Shown here: one piece after another, positions 9,109-17,792 of the stretch
Layout of the letters: each line of letters begins with the position of its first letter
Position numbering within the stretch: position 1 is the first letter of the stretch
Assembly: GCF_000698595.1 (NCBI RefSeq)
Contig: NZ_JFHC01000002.1
Coordinates: 62,001-126,000, forward strand
DNA: 64,000 nt
Direction: 5' to 3'
Origin: Caballeronia glathei
Lineage (GTDB): Bacteria; Pseudomonadota; Gammaproteobacteria; Burkholderiales; Burkholderiaceae
Translations under genes and position numbers: made by a program
Notes under the pieces: model-generated
Database searches by the model: none
What the model was told of the DNA's origin: nothing
The model's input: only the letters and a program-made list of their open reading frames with translations

Positions 9109-9410
9109 GTGCTGCGTCCTCTAAAGACCTCGCATTTTAGCGCGGATCAACGGGGCCACCGGGTTTTGTCTCGTTTCGAGACGTAACAGCGCGCGTTTCG
9201 TGCGTGCAACCCCGTTTTTCCGCCAGAATTCGTGTGTTGAATGGTCGCCGCCGGGTAAGGTCGCGACGGCTTCGCTGCTCCCTTTGAACGCCGCCTCGAC
9301 GCGCTCGCGCACGCCGCTTGCGCGGTGCGCGCAGTGGTCTGCGGACATGCGGGGTGTGACCATCCGCTTGCTTGACGCGCTGCGGTGCCGCTCCTAGACT
9401 TGCCGCACTT
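9109..9410. other. Intergenic region between zapB and the B12 riboswitch
   Basis: About 300 bases between the divergent zapB (minus) and btuB (plus) transcripts. An 80-codon minus-strand frame here (9121-9363) has no recognisable family and no ribosome site, so I do not call it. The region should hold both promoters, but no clear boxes are visible. Confidence 0.5.
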
Positions 9411-9672
9411 TTGGTGCTCGCGCCCGCATTCGAGCGGGCGCAGTCAAACGGGAAACAGGGAGCGAAGCCGCGCCGCGGCGAGCCAACCTGTGCTGCCCCC
9501 GCAACGGTAAGCGACCGCAACGCAAGTTGCAAGTCGTCCCGGACGCGTTCCGCCCGCCAATGCGCTTCATATTTCATCACCTGAAATCTGGCGCGCGGCG
9601 AACGTGTCGATGCCACTGCGCGAATGCGCGGGAAGGCGGGGCGATCTGTCGCCAGCCCGGATACCGGCCAAT
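9411..9672 (+). promoter_or_regulatory. Cobalamin (adenosylcobalamin) riboswitch
   Basis: Leader element of btuB. The conserved core is easy to read: GGTGCTCGCGCC at about 9413, a CGGGAAACAGGGAGC segment near 9449-9463, GCTGCCCCCGCAACGG at about 9492, the B12-box GCCACTGCG at about 9612, then GGAAGGCGGGGCGA and a closing CAGCCCGGATACCGGCC. The peripheral region between the core and the B12 box is long. Ligand binding is expected to repress btuB expression, by analogy with other B12 leaders. It ends about 110 bases before the btuB start. A reading frame that runs through it to 9604 is not coding. Confidence 0.92.
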
Positions 9673-9780
9673 GGTAGCGCGCGTCGCACATCGCGCCGCG
9701 CCGTTTGCGCAATCGCCTTGCGGGGAGCGGGGCGGCGCCTGCCATCGACAGGAAACGCTTCACACGTGTGTTACCCCGTT

Positions 9781-11658
9781 ATGTCTTACCCGGTTGCCCG
9801 CGCGGCCGCATCGGTGCTGCTCGCCGCGGGCGGCGTGCCGCTTGCCGCGCTCGGCCAGACCACGGACGGCGCCGATGCGCCGCGGCTCGCGCCCGCGTCC
9901 ACGCTCGCGCCCGTCGTCGTGACCGCGACGCGCACGCCCGAGGCTCTCGCCGACGCCATCGCGCAAACCACGCTCTTCGATTCACAGGACATCGCCGAAG
10001 CGAGTTCACGCGATGCGCTCGGCCTCATCGCGCTCGCGCCGGGCGTGCAGGTCACGCGCAACGGCGGGCCGGGGGCGTCGTCGGGGGTGTATTTGCGCGG
10101 CGCGTCGTCGGCGCAGTCGCTCGTTCTGGTCGACGGCGTGCGCGTGGAATCGGCGGGGCTCGGCGCCGCGCAGCTCTCGCAGCTGATGCTCGACGACCTC
10201 GATCGCATCGAAGTGGTGAACGGCAACGTCTCGGCGCTCTACGGGTCGGGCGCGATCGGCGGTGTGGTGCAGATCTTCACGAAGGACGGGGGCAGGCACG
10301 CACCCCGCTTCAGTGCCGAAGCGGAGTACGGCAGCTATCACACGCAGCGCCAGCAGTTCGGCGCAAACGGCGCGCTCGACGCGGATGCGCGCACCACGTT
10401 CAATGTCACCGTCTCGCGCGAGAAGACCGACGGCTTTTCTGCGATCGATCCGGCCATCGCGCCCAACGCGAATCCGGACGCGAACGGTTATCTGAACGAG
10501 AGCGTCGCGGCCACGCTGCGCCATGCGTTCACGCAGGACTGGGACGGGGGCGTACGTTTCTTGCAGTCGAATGGCGTCACGAGTTTCGACGATGCCTACG
10601 GCGCGCCCGCCGATCTCAACGATTCGCACAATCGCGTGCGTTCGGCATCCGTGTTCGCGAACGGCCGGCTGACCGGGCGCTGGACCACGCATTTCCTGGT
10701 CGCCGAGGGGCAGGACCGCGCGAACATCGAGCACAACGGCGTCTACACGAGCCGCTTCAATTCCGCGAACCGCCAGTACGTCTGGCAGAACGATATCCGT
10801 CTCGCCCCCGGGCACAAGCTCCTCTTCGGCTACGAACACCTCGACCAGTCGCTCGATTCCGATCAGTTTGACGCTCCCGACCGCCATGTGAACTCGGTGT
10901 TCGCGGGCTATGTCGGGCGTGCCGGCGGCCACGAGCTGCAGGCGAACGTGCGGCGCGACCAGTACTCCGACTTCGGCGGCGCGAACAGCTACTATCTCGG
11001 CTATGGCTACAACGTCGATGCGCACTGGAAGGTCGTCGCAAGCTATGCGGAGTCGTTTCGCGCGCCGAGCTTCGACGATCTGTACTATCCGTTCAGCGGC
11101 AATCCGTCGATCCAGCCCGAGCGCAGCCATTCCGCGGAAGCGGCGATTCAGTACGCATCGGGCGGGCTCGGCGTGCTGCGCCTCACGGCATTCGAGACGC
11201 GCTATTCGAACCTGATCGACTACGTCGCCGATGGCGGCGGCTTCTATGTCGCGCAGAACGTCGGGCGCGCGAAGGTGCAGGGCGTCGAGGGATCGTGGGC
11301 GGGCCAGGTGGGCGCAACCGGGGTGCGCGCGAGCTTCACGTTCCAGAATCCCGTCGATGAAACGAATCACCAGGACCTCACGCGGCGCGCGCGACGGTTC
11401 GCGTCGCTGTCGGTGCACCGGTCGATCCGCGCGTGGCGCGTGGGCGGCGAGTGGATCGTGAGCGGCGCGCGCAGCGACTACGATTCGACGCTCGCGGGCT
11501 ATGGCGTGGTGAATCTCTCGGCGCGTTACGCGATCACGAAGTCGTGGTACGTCGACGCTCGCATCGACAATCTCTTCAACAAGGACTATGAGCTCGCGTA
11601 TTCCTACAACACGCCGCGGCGCGGCGCGTATATCACGCTCGGGTGGCGGCAGCTTTGA
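9781..11658 (+). CDS. btuB: TonB-dependent vitamin B12 receptor BtuB
   Basis: Outer-membrane corrinoid transporter energised by TonB. The 625-residue protein has a signal peptide (VARAAASVLLAAGGVPLAAL), a TonB box near PVVVTATRTPEAL, a plug domain (GLIALAPGVQVTRNGGPG, SSGVYLRGASSAQSLVLVDG) and a beta-barrel ending YITLGWRQL with a C-terminal hydrophobic pattern. The GLGAAQLSQL and ALYGSGAIGGVVQIFTK segments are BtuB-like. I start at ATG 9781. An in-frame GTG at 9766, with AGGA about 12 bases upstream, is an alternative adding 5 residues. The frame open to 9604 overlaps the riboswitch and is excluded. It heads the btuBCD-cobTSC run and should be B12-controlled. Confidence 0.95.
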   Translation: MSYPVARAAASVLLAAGGVPLAALGQTTDGADAPRLAPASTLAPVVVTATRTPEALADAIAQTTLFDSQDIAEASSRDALGLIALAPGVQVTRNGGPGASSGVYLRGASSAQSLVLVDGVRVESAGLGAAQLSQLMLDDLDRIEVVNGNVSALYGSGAIGGVVQIFTKDGGRHAPRFSAEAEYGSYHTQRQQFGANGALDADARTTFNVTVSREKTDGFSAIDPAIAPNANPDANGYLNESVAATLRHAFTQDWDGGVRFLQSNGVTSFDDAYGAPADLNDSHNRVRSASVFANGRLTGRWTTHFLVAEGQDRANIEHNGVYTSRFNSANRQYVWQNDIRLAPGHKLLFGYEHLDQSLDSDQFDAPDRHVNSVFAGYVGRAGGHELQANVRRDQYSDFGGANSYYLGYGYNVDAHWKVVASYAESFRAPSFDDLYYPFSGNPSIQPERSHSAEAAIQYASGGLGVLRLTAFETRYSNLIDYVADGGGFYVAQNVGRAKVQGVEGSWAGQVGATGVRASFTFQNPVDETNHQDLTRRARRFASLSVHRSIRAWRVGGEWIVSGARSDYDSTLAGYGVVNLSARYAITKSWYVDARIDNLFNKDYELAYSYNTPRRGAYITLGWRQL

Positions 11659-12686
11659 GCGCTGAACGCACGTTCGCGCGAGGCATGAGCCTCACGCGCG
11701 CCACGGCGATCTGGGTCGCGCTCGCGGCGGCGGCGCTCGCGGTGTTCGTCGCCTCGCTCGCGCTCGGCAGCATCGCGCTCTCGCCGCTCCGAGTAGTCGA
11801 TGCGCTGCTGCATGGCCGCGCGTCGTCGCCGGATGTGATCGACGAGATCGTGCTCAGCCTGCGCCTGCCGCGCGCGCTCGGCGGTTTTGCTGCGGGCGCG
11901 CTGCTCGCGGTGGCCGGTGCGCTCCTGCAGGTGCTGCTGCGCAATCCGCTTGCCGAGCCGTACGTGCTCGGCGTATCGGGCGGCGCTGCAACGTTTGCGC
12001 TTGCCGCGATGCTCGCCGCGCTGCCGTGGTGGAGCGTCGACGCCGCCGCGTTCGCCGGCGCGTTCCTGTCCATCGTGCTCGTGCTCGGCCTCGCCAGGCG
12101 GGAGCTGTGGCGCGGCGAGCCGCAGGACGCATCGCCGCGCCTGCTGCTCACGGGCGCGGTGATCGCGGCGGGCTGGGGCGCGCTGATCACGCTGATGCTC
12201 GCCGTCGCGCCGGAGAACCGGCTGCGCGGCATGGTGTTCTGGCTGACGGGCGACCTGAACGGTGTCGCGACGCCCTGGGCCGCGCTGATCGCGCTCGTCG
12301 TCGTGCTCGCCGGCATCGTGCCGGCGGCGCCGCAACTGAACGTGATGCTTCGCGGCGATGCGGCCGCGCAGGCGCTCGGCGTGCCCGTCGTGCGCCTGCG
12401 CCTCTCCGTGTATCTCGCGGCGTCGCTCGCGGCGGCCGCCGCCGTGACGACCGCAGGGACGATCGGTTTCGTCGGGCTCGTCGTGCCGCACGTGCTGCGG
12501 CTCGCGTTCGGCAACGACCAGCGCATGCTGCTGCCGGCCGCCGCGCTCGCGGGCGGCGTCGCGGTGATGGGCGCGGACCTGATCGCGCGCACGGTCATCG
12601 CGCCGGCGCAGTTGCCGGTCGGCGTGATGACGGCGCTCGTCGGCGTGCCGGTGTTCCTGTGGATGCTGCTGCGGAGGTCGCCGTGA
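11643..12686 (+). CDS. btuC: Vitamin B12 ABC transporter permease BtuC (FecCD family)
   Basis: Inner-membrane permease of the cobalamin importer, about ten membrane segments over 347 residues. FecCD hallmarks include LPRALGGFAAGALLAVAGALL, NPLAEPYVLGVSGGAA and the C-terminal GTIGFVGLVVPHVLRL. The frame starts at 11643, overlapping btuB by 16 bases; a Met at 11685 (MSLTRATAIW) is an alternative start closer to the first membrane helix. It overlaps btuD by 4 bases (GTGA). Assignment to B12 rather than a siderophore comes from the riboswitch-led btuB and the adjoining cob genes. Confidence 0.92.
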   Translation: MAAALSAERTFARGMSLTRATAIWVALAAAALAVFVASLALGSIALSPLRVVDALLHGRASSPDVIDEIVLSLRLPRALGGFAAGALLAVAGALLQVLLRNPLAEPYVLGVSGGAATFALAAMLAALPWWSVDAAAFAGAFLSIVLVLGLARRELWRGEPQDASPRLLLTGAVIAAGWGALITLMLAVAPENRLRGMVFWLTGDLNGVATPWAALIALVVVLAGIVPAAPQLNVMLRGDAAAQALGVPVVRLRLSVYLAASLAAAAAVTTAGTIGFVGLVVPHVLRLAFGNDQRMLLPAAALAGGVAVMGADLIARTVIAPAQLPVGVMTALVGVPVFLWMLLRRSP

Positions 12687-13489
12687 ACGCGAAGCTTCGT
12701 GCGAGCCTGCACGTGAGCGCGCTCGCGCTGCGCGCGGGCGGCCGCACGCTGATCGACGACCTGACGCTGACGTTCTCACCCGGCGAAGCGTGGTGCATCG
12801 CGGGTCCGAACGGCGCGGGCAAGACCACGCTCCTCAACGTGCTGGCGGGCCTCTCGAAGCCCGCGGCGGGCGCGGTGTCGCTCGACGGCGTCGATCTGAA
12901 CGACTGGCGCGCCGCCGGTCTCGCACGCCGCCGCGCATGGATGCCGCAAAGCACGCACGACGCGTTCAGCGCGACCGTGCTCGATGTCGTGATGCTCAAC
13001 CGGTTTCCGCACCTGAGCGGCTGGGGCTGGGAAAGCGACGCGGACCGCCGCGCGGCGCACGCGGCGCTCGATGCGCTCGGGCTCGCTGCCTTCGCGTCGC
13101 GCGACGTGCTGTCGCTTTCGGGCGGCGAGCGGCAGCGCGTGGCGCTGGCCGCGACGCTGTGCCAGGGCGCGCCGCTGCTCCTGCTCGACGAACCGCTGTC
13201 GCATCTCGATCTGCATCATCAGATCGAGTGTCTCGAAGCGCTGGGCGACTGGGTGCGCGATCCGGCCGCACAGCGCACTCTGATCTTCTCGTGCCATGAC
13301 CTGAATCTCGCGCGCCGCTTCGCGACGCATGCGCTTCTCATCGACGGCGCGGGGCGTGCGCACGCGGGCCCGGTGCGCGACGTGCTGAGCGCGGAGCGTG
13401 CGAGCGCCGCGTTCGGCTATGCGCTCACGCTGATTCGCGAGGGTGCTCACGAGGCGCTCGTGCCCGTGATGCGCGCACCTCATCCCTAG
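12683..13489 (+). CDS. btuD: Vitamin B12 ABC transporter ATP-binding protein BtuD
   Basis: 268-residue ATPase of the cobalamin importer. Walker A is GPNGAGKTT at about 38-46, the signature is LSGGERQRV, Walker B is LLLLDEPLSHLD and the switch His is in IFSCHDLNLA. The frame is open far upstream (to 12026), but that part is an out-of-frame reading of btuC. The GTG at 12683, overlapping the btuC stop as GTGA with GGAGG upstream, is the sensible start and marks translational coupling. It forms the BtuCD core with BtuC; the binding protein BtuF is encoded on the opposite strand at 15.9 kb. Confidence 0.94.
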   Translation: MNAKLRASLHVSALALRAGGRTLIDDLTLTFSPGEAWCIAGPNGAGKTTLLNVLAGLSKPAAGAVSLDGVDLNDWRAAGLARRRAWMPQSTHDAFSATVLDVVMLNRFPHLSGWGWESDADRRAAHAALDALGLAAFASRDVLSLSGGERQRVALAATLCQGAPLLLLDEPLSHLDLHHQIECLEALGDWVRDPAAQRTLIFSCHDLNLARRFATHALLIDGAGRAHAGPVRDVLSAERASAAFGYALTLIREGAHEALVPVMRAPHP

Positions 13490-13513
13490 CTCTTCAACAG
13501 GACGACCGATTCC

Positions 13514-14563
13514 ATGATTCACGACGTACCTCGCCCGCTGCCTCTCGACCGCGCGCTCGAAGCCGAGTTGCAGCACGTCATCGATACGAAGACGAAGCCG
13601 CCCGGCAGCCTCGGGCGGCTCGAAGCGCTCGCGCTGCAAATGGGTTTGATCCAGCAGACGGCCAGGCCGCGCATCGAACGCCCGGCGATGATCGTGTTCG
13701 CGGGCGACCACGGCATCGCAGCGGAGGGCGTCAGTTCGTATCCGCAGGAAGTGACTGCCCAGATGGTCGCGAACTTCATGGCCGGCGGCGCCGCGATCAA
13801 CGCGCTGTCGCGCTCGGCGGGCATGACACTCGAAGTGGTCGACGCGGGCGTCGCGCGCGCGCTTCCCGCATCGGAAGGACTGGTCGACGCCGCGATCAGG
13901 CGCGGCGGCACGCGCAACTTCGCGCACGAACCCGCGATGACGCGCGACGAAGCGTTGCTCGCGATCGCGCGGGGCGCTGCGCGCGTGCGGCATCATGCGT
14001 CGCTCGGGACGAACGTGATCGGCTTCGGCGAGATGGGCATCGCGAACACATCGGCGGCGGCGTGCCTGATGAGCCGCATCTGCGGGTTGCCGCTCGACGC
14101 GTGCGTCGGGCGCGGCACGGGCATCTCGGGCGACGGCATGAACCGCAAGCGCGCGGTGCTCGCCGCCGCGCTCGAACGCCATCGTGAAAGCGCGGACCCG
14201 ATCGACACGCTCGCCACGTTCGGCGGCTTCGAGATCGCGATGATGGCGGGCGCGTTTCTCGCGGCGGCCGAGGCGCGCATGACGATTCTCGTCGACGGCT
14301 TCATCGCGACGTCCGCGCTGCTCATCGCGCAGGCGATCTCGCGCGACGTGCTCGACTACTGCGTGTTCGCTCACGCGTCGGATGAAACGGGGCACAGGCG
14401 CATGCTCGACTATCTCGGCGCCGCGCCGCTGCTGCAACTGGACCTGCGTCTGGGCGAAGGCACGGGCGCCGCGCTCGCGCTGCCGCTCCTGCGCGCGGCG
14501 GTTGCGTTCATCGGCGAGATGGCGAGCTTCGAGTCCGCCGGCGTCTCGACGAAAGGGACTTGA
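13514..14563 (+). CDS. cobT: Nicotinate-nucleotide--dimethylbenzimidazole phosphoribosyltransferase
   Basis: Makes alpha-ribazole phosphate from dimethylbenzimidazole and nicotinate mononucleotide, activating the lower ligand of cobalamin. The 349-residue length fits CobT. Recognisable segments are KTKPPGSLGRLEALA near the N-terminus, IVFAGDHGIAAEGVSSYPQE, GEMGIANTSAAA and RGTGISGDGMNRK. It starts 24 bases after btuD with AGGA upstream, and is followed 3 bases later by cobS. No bluB (DMB synthesis) is present in this window. Confidence 0.96.
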   Translation: MIHDVPRPLPLDRALEAELQHVIDTKTKPPGSLGRLEALALQMGLIQQTARPRIERPAMIVFAGDHGIAAEGVSSYPQEVTAQMVANFMAGGAAINALSRSAGMTLEVVDAGVARALPASEGLVDAAIRRGGTRNFAHEPAMTRDEALLAIARGAARVRHHASLGTNVIGFGEMGIANTSAAACLMSRICGLPLDACVGRGTGISGDGMNRKRAVLAAALERHRESADPIDTLATFGGFEIAMMAGAFLAAAEARMTILVDGFIATSALLIAQAISRDVLDYCVFAHASDETGHRRMLDYLGAAPLLQLDLRLGEGTGAALALPLLRAAVAFIGEMASFESAGVSTKGT

Positions 14564-14566
14564 GCG

Positions 14567-15328
14567 ATGACCCGCCCGGCCGACGAACTGCGCTATTTCC
14601 TCACCGCGCTCGGTTATTTCACGCGCGTGCCGGTGCCGCGCTGGGTCGGGTTCGAGCCGCACTATCTCAGCGCGGCGGCGCGCTACTTTCCGCTCGTCGG
14701 GCTGATGGTGGGCGGGATCGGCGCGCTCGTGTATCTGGCGGCGCTGCATGTGTTTCCGGCGGGTGTCGCGGTGCTGCTCTCGATGGCCGCGACGCTCGTC
14801 GTGACGGGCGCCTTCCACGAGGACGGCCTTGCCGATTGCGCCGACGCCTTCGGCGGTGCGTACACGCGCGACGATGCGTTGCGAATCATGCGCGACTCGC
14901 GCATCGGCGCCTTCGGTGCGATTGCGCTCGTCATCGCGCTCGCGCTGAAGTGGCAGACGCTCGCCGCGTTGCCGCCGATGCGCGCCGTCGCGCTCATGAT
15001 CGCCGCGCATGCCGCGAGCCGCGCGTTCGCTATCAGCTATCTGCTCACGCTCGACTATGTCCGCGCCGAAGGCAAGGCGAAGCCGGTTGCGCAGCGCATG
15101 AGCATCGCGTCGTTCGCGCTCGCCGCTCTATGCGGGCTGCCGTGGCTGTTCTGGCCGGACTGGCGGCTGGGCTGCGTGGCGGTCGCCGTGCTCGTCGTCG
15201 TGCGCCTCGCCATCGGGCGATACTTCGTGCGCCGCATCGGCGGCTATACGGGCGACTGCCTCGGCTTCGCGCAGCAGCTTTTCGAACTCGCGGTCTACCT
15301 CACCGGACTCGGATGGATCTCCTCCTGA
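14567..15328 (+). CDS. cobS: Adenosylcobinamide-GDP ribazoletransferase (cobalamin synthase)
   Basis: Integral membrane enzyme that joins alpha-ribazole (phosphate) to adenosylcobinamide-GDP, the last assembly step. The 253-residue protein is strongly hydrophobic with about six membrane segments and has the conserved HEDGLADCADAFGG motif at about 84-97 and GKAKPVAQRMS. It begins 3 bases after cobT and overlaps cobC by 16 bases, consistent with one polycistronic message from the B12 riboswitch. Confidence 0.95.
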   Translation: MTRPADELRYFLTALGYFTRVPVPRWVGFEPHYLSAAARYFPLVGLMVGGIGALVYLAALHVFPAGVAVLLSMAATLVVTGAFHEDGLADCADAFGGAYTRDDALRIMRDSRIGAFGAIALVIALALKWQTLAALPPMRAVALMIAAHAASRAFAISYLLTLDYVRAEGKAKPVAQRMSIASFALAALCGLPWLFWPDWRLGCVAVAVLVVVRLAIGRYFVRRIGGYTGDCLGFAQQLFELAVYLTGLGWISS

Positions 15329-15882
15329 TACGCCATCCCGCCGTCGCCATCGACGCAGGCATCTGCTACGGCCAGACCGACGTGCCGCTTGCGGCCGACG
15401 CGGGCGATTCGGCACGCGCGCTGATCGAACGGATGCGCGCGCTGAGCGTGCCCGAATGCGAGGGCGTCTGGCTCACGAGCCCGCTTGCGCGCTGCGCGCG
15501 GGTCGCGCAGGCGCTGGGCCGCGCGCACGCCGATGCGCGCCTCATGGAGTTCGACTTCGGCGCGTGGGAAGCGCTCAAGTGGGACGGCATCGACCGCGCG
15601 CTGCTCGACGCCTGGGCCGCCGATCTCGATCATGCGCGTGCGCATGGCGGCGAGAGCGTGGCGCAGTTCTCGCAGCGCGTGGGCGAGTGGTTCGACGAAA
15701 CCTGCGGCGCGCGCGATACCCCCGTTCACGCGATCACGCATGCGGGCGTGATCCGCGTGCTTGCCGCGCGGCTCCTGAATGTGCCGCATGCAAGCGCCAT
15801 GCGATGGCCGCTCGACTTCGGCGCGATCGTCTGGCTCAGGCGCGTGCGCGGCGAATGGCTGCTCGTGCGCTGGAACGCCTGA
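15313..15882 (+). CDS. cobC: Alpha-ribazole phosphatase (histidine phosphatase)
   Basis: 189-residue phosphoglycerate-mutase-like phosphatase that dephosphorylates alpha-ribazole phosphate or cobalamin phosphate. The catalytic LLIRHP motif is at 3-8 (Pro replaces the usual Gly after His), followed by YGQTDVPL; the second histidine is in ITHAGVIRVL. The start ATG lies inside the end of cobS; the same frame is open upstream only as a shadow of cobS. Its TGA is immediately followed by the reverse-strand stop of btuF (TGATCA), so the two operons collide with no spacer. Confidence 0.9.
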   Translation: MDLLLIRHPAVAIDAGICYGQTDVPLAADAGDSARALIERMRALSVPECEGVWLTSPLARCARVAQALGRAHADARLMEFDFGAWEALKWDGIDRALLDAWAADLDHARAHGGESVAQFSQRVGEWFDETCGARDTPVHAITHAGVIRVLAARLLNVPHASAMRWPLDFGAIVWLRRVRGEWLLVRWNA

Positions 15883-16794
15883 TCACTTCGGCCGGCGTGC
15901 GCGCGCCGCTTCGAGGTCCTCGCACAGGCGCGCGGCGCCGAGCGCGAGACGCGGTGTCGGACGGCTGATCAGGTCGCCGTCGATGCCGAACAGATTGCCG
16001 CGCGCGACCGCCGTCACGGACGTCCACTGCTTCCACTTGTCGAGCGCCGGCAGCGGATGATCGGAGCGCGTTGCACCGGCCGTCGCGGCGACGATCGCCT
16101 CGGGATTCGCCGCGAGCACGGCTTCGGTCGAGACGGTCGGCACGAGCGGCTTCAGGTCCGCGAACACGTTGCGCCCGCCGCAGAGCGCGATCACTTCGCT
16201 GAACACGTGCTCGCCGTTGAGCGTCATCAGCGGATCGTCCCACACCTGATAGAACACGCCGACGGCAGGCCGGCCCGCATAGCGCGTGCGCAACTGCGAT
16301 ATGTCGCGGCGAAACGCGTTCGATGCATCGGCGGCGATACGCTTCGTGCCGAGCAGCGTGCCGAGCTTGTCGATGGTCGCGGGGATATCGTCGAGATGGC
16401 GCGGCTCGCTGAAGTAGAGCGGCACGTGCAACTCGCGCAGGCGCTCGATCTGGCGCGTCGCATTGCCGTGCCTCCACACGACGATGAGGTCCGGCTTCAG
16501 CGCGACGATGCGCTCGAGGTCGAGCGCCTTGTTGTCGCCGACGCGCGGGATCGCCTGCGCTTCGCGCGGATAGTCGCTGTAGGTCACCGCGCCGACGATG
16601 CGCGCCCCGCCGCCCGCCGCGAAGAGCAGTTCGGTGACGTGCGGCGCGAGGCTCACGACGCGCTCTGCGGGCGCGGCGAGCGTGACGGTCGCGCCGGTGT
16701 CGTCGGTGACGGTGAGCGCGGCTTGCGCCTGATCTGTCGTGATGAGCGCGATCGTTATGAACGCCAGCGTGGCCAGCAGGCGGCGCACGTTCAC
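15883..16794 (-). CDS. btuF: Cobalamin-binding periplasmic protein BtuF
   Basis: 303-residue class III substrate-binding protein. A signal peptide (LLATLAFITIALITTDQAQA) is followed by two lobes joined by a helix. VVSLAPHVTELLFAAGGG and GAVTYSDYP are typical BtuF segments, and GVFYQVWDDPLMT with GGRNVF lies in the C-terminal lobe. It delivers B12 to BtuCD. The GTG start at 16794 overlaps the cobD stop as GTGA; the frame is open further upstream but antisense-like. It is the last gene of the minus-strand cob operon and abuts cobC. Confidence 0.93.
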   Translation of the reverse strand: MNVRRLLATLAFITIALITTDQAQAALTVTDDTGATVTLAAPAERVVSLAPHVTELLFAAGGGARIVGAVTYSDYPREAQAIPRVGDNKALDLERIVALKPDLIVVWRHGNATRQIERLRELHVPLYFSEPRHLDDIPATIDKLGTLLGTKRIAADASNAFRRDISQLRTRYAGRPAVGVFYQVWDDPLMTLNGEHVFSEVIALCGGRNVFADLKPLVPTVSTEAVLAANPEAIVAATAGATRSDHPLPALDKWKQWTSVTAVARGNLFGIDGDLISRPTPRLALGAARLCEDLEAARARRPK

Positions 16795-17792
16795 GCGACG
16801 CTCTCCGCGAGCGCGCGCGCAAGCCGCGCCCAGTCGCCCTCCGAACCCGGCAAGCCGATGCGCAGGCTCGGCGTCATGTCCGCGCGATCGAAAAGCCGCG
16901 TCCAGATGCCGCGCTTCGCAAGCGCGTCCTGCAGCGCCGCCGCGTCGGGCGTGCGAAACCATGCGAAGAGCGGCGTCGCATGCGCATCGAAGCCGTGGCT
17001 TTCGATCAGCGCCGCGAGACGCTCGCTGTCGAGCCGCAGTTGCGCGCGTGCCGCGAGCTGCCAGTCGCGATCGTCGAAGGCGGCCTGCACCGCATGGCGC
17101 GCCGGTCCGCTGACCGTCCACGCGCCGAGCGCGTCCGCTAGCGCATCGCGCAGCGGCGCGGCCGCAAGCACGAAGCCCGCGCGAATGCCCGCAAGGCCGA
17201 AGAACTTGCCGACCGAGCGCAGCACGACGAGCCCTTCGCGCGCCGTTTCGCCGGCAAGCGACGTGCCGGGGTCGGAGTCGGCGTCGGCAAATGCTTCGTC
17301 GATGACGAGCGTCCCGCCGCGCGCCGCGAGCTGCGCATGCCAATGAAGGAGCACGACGCGCGCGATGCGCTCGGCCGTCGGGTTGTTCGGGTTCGCGACC
17401 ATCACGTGATCGAGCCCGGCGGGCAACTCGCGCATCGAAACGTCGAGCGGCATCACCCGGTGTCCGGCGCGCTCGAACGCGGGTGCGTATTCCGCGTAAG
17501 TGAGCGGCGCGACGCCGACGGCGCCGCGGCGCAACAGCGGCGGCAATGCGCGGATCGCCGCCTGGCTTCCCGCAACCGGCAGCGCCGCCGGCGCGCCGTA
17601 GTAGCGCGCGGCGCATTCGGCGAGGCCGTCGCCGTCTTCGGGCAGGCGCCGCCACGCATCGGGCGGCACGGGCGGCACCGGGTAGCCGCGCGGGTTGATG
17701 CCGGTCGACAGGTCGAGCCAGTCGCCAGGCGCTATCGAATAGCGGCGCGCGGCTTCGCGCAGATTGCCGCCGTGACGGATCGGTTCAGCCAT
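16791..17792 (-). CDS. cobD: L-threonine-O-3-phosphate decarboxylase (PLP class I/II)
   Basis: 333-residue PLP enzyme that yields (R)-1-amino-2-propanol phosphate, the linker of the nucleotide loop. It has HGGNLREAARRY at the N-terminus, DLSTGINPRGYP, the NPNNPT signature, DEAFAD and the PLP lysine in RSVGKFFGLAGIRAGF. Histidinol-phosphate aminotransferase is the nearest relative; context decides. The ATG at 17792 overlaps the cbiB stop (ATGGCTGA), making it preferable to the ATG at 17816. Naming follows the Salmonella convention; in Pseudomonas this enzyme is called CobC. Confidence 0.92.
   Translation of the reverse strand: MAEPIRHGGNLREAARRYSIAPGDWLDLSTGINPRGYPVPPVPPDAWRRLPEDGDGLAECAARYYGAPAALPVAGSQAAIRALPPLLRRGAVGVAPLTYAEYAPAFERAGHRVMPLDVSMRELPAGLDHVMVANPNNPTAERIARVVLLHWHAQLAARGGTLVIDEAFADADSDPGTSLAGETAREGLVVLRSVGKFFGLAGIRAGFVLAAAPLRDALADALGAWTVSGPARHAVQAAFDDRDWQLAARAQLRLDSERLAALIESHGFDAHATPLFAWFRTPDAAALQDALAKRGIWTRLFDRADMTPSLRIGLPGSEGDWARLARALAESVA

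Noticed and set aside
9121..9363. 80-codon minus-strand frame upstream of zapB
   Set aside because: No ribosome site, no recognisable motif, lies in the expected promoter region.
9604..9780. N-terminal extension of btuB
   Set aside because: It overlaps the B12 box and lacks signal-peptide character; the signal peptide begins at 9781.
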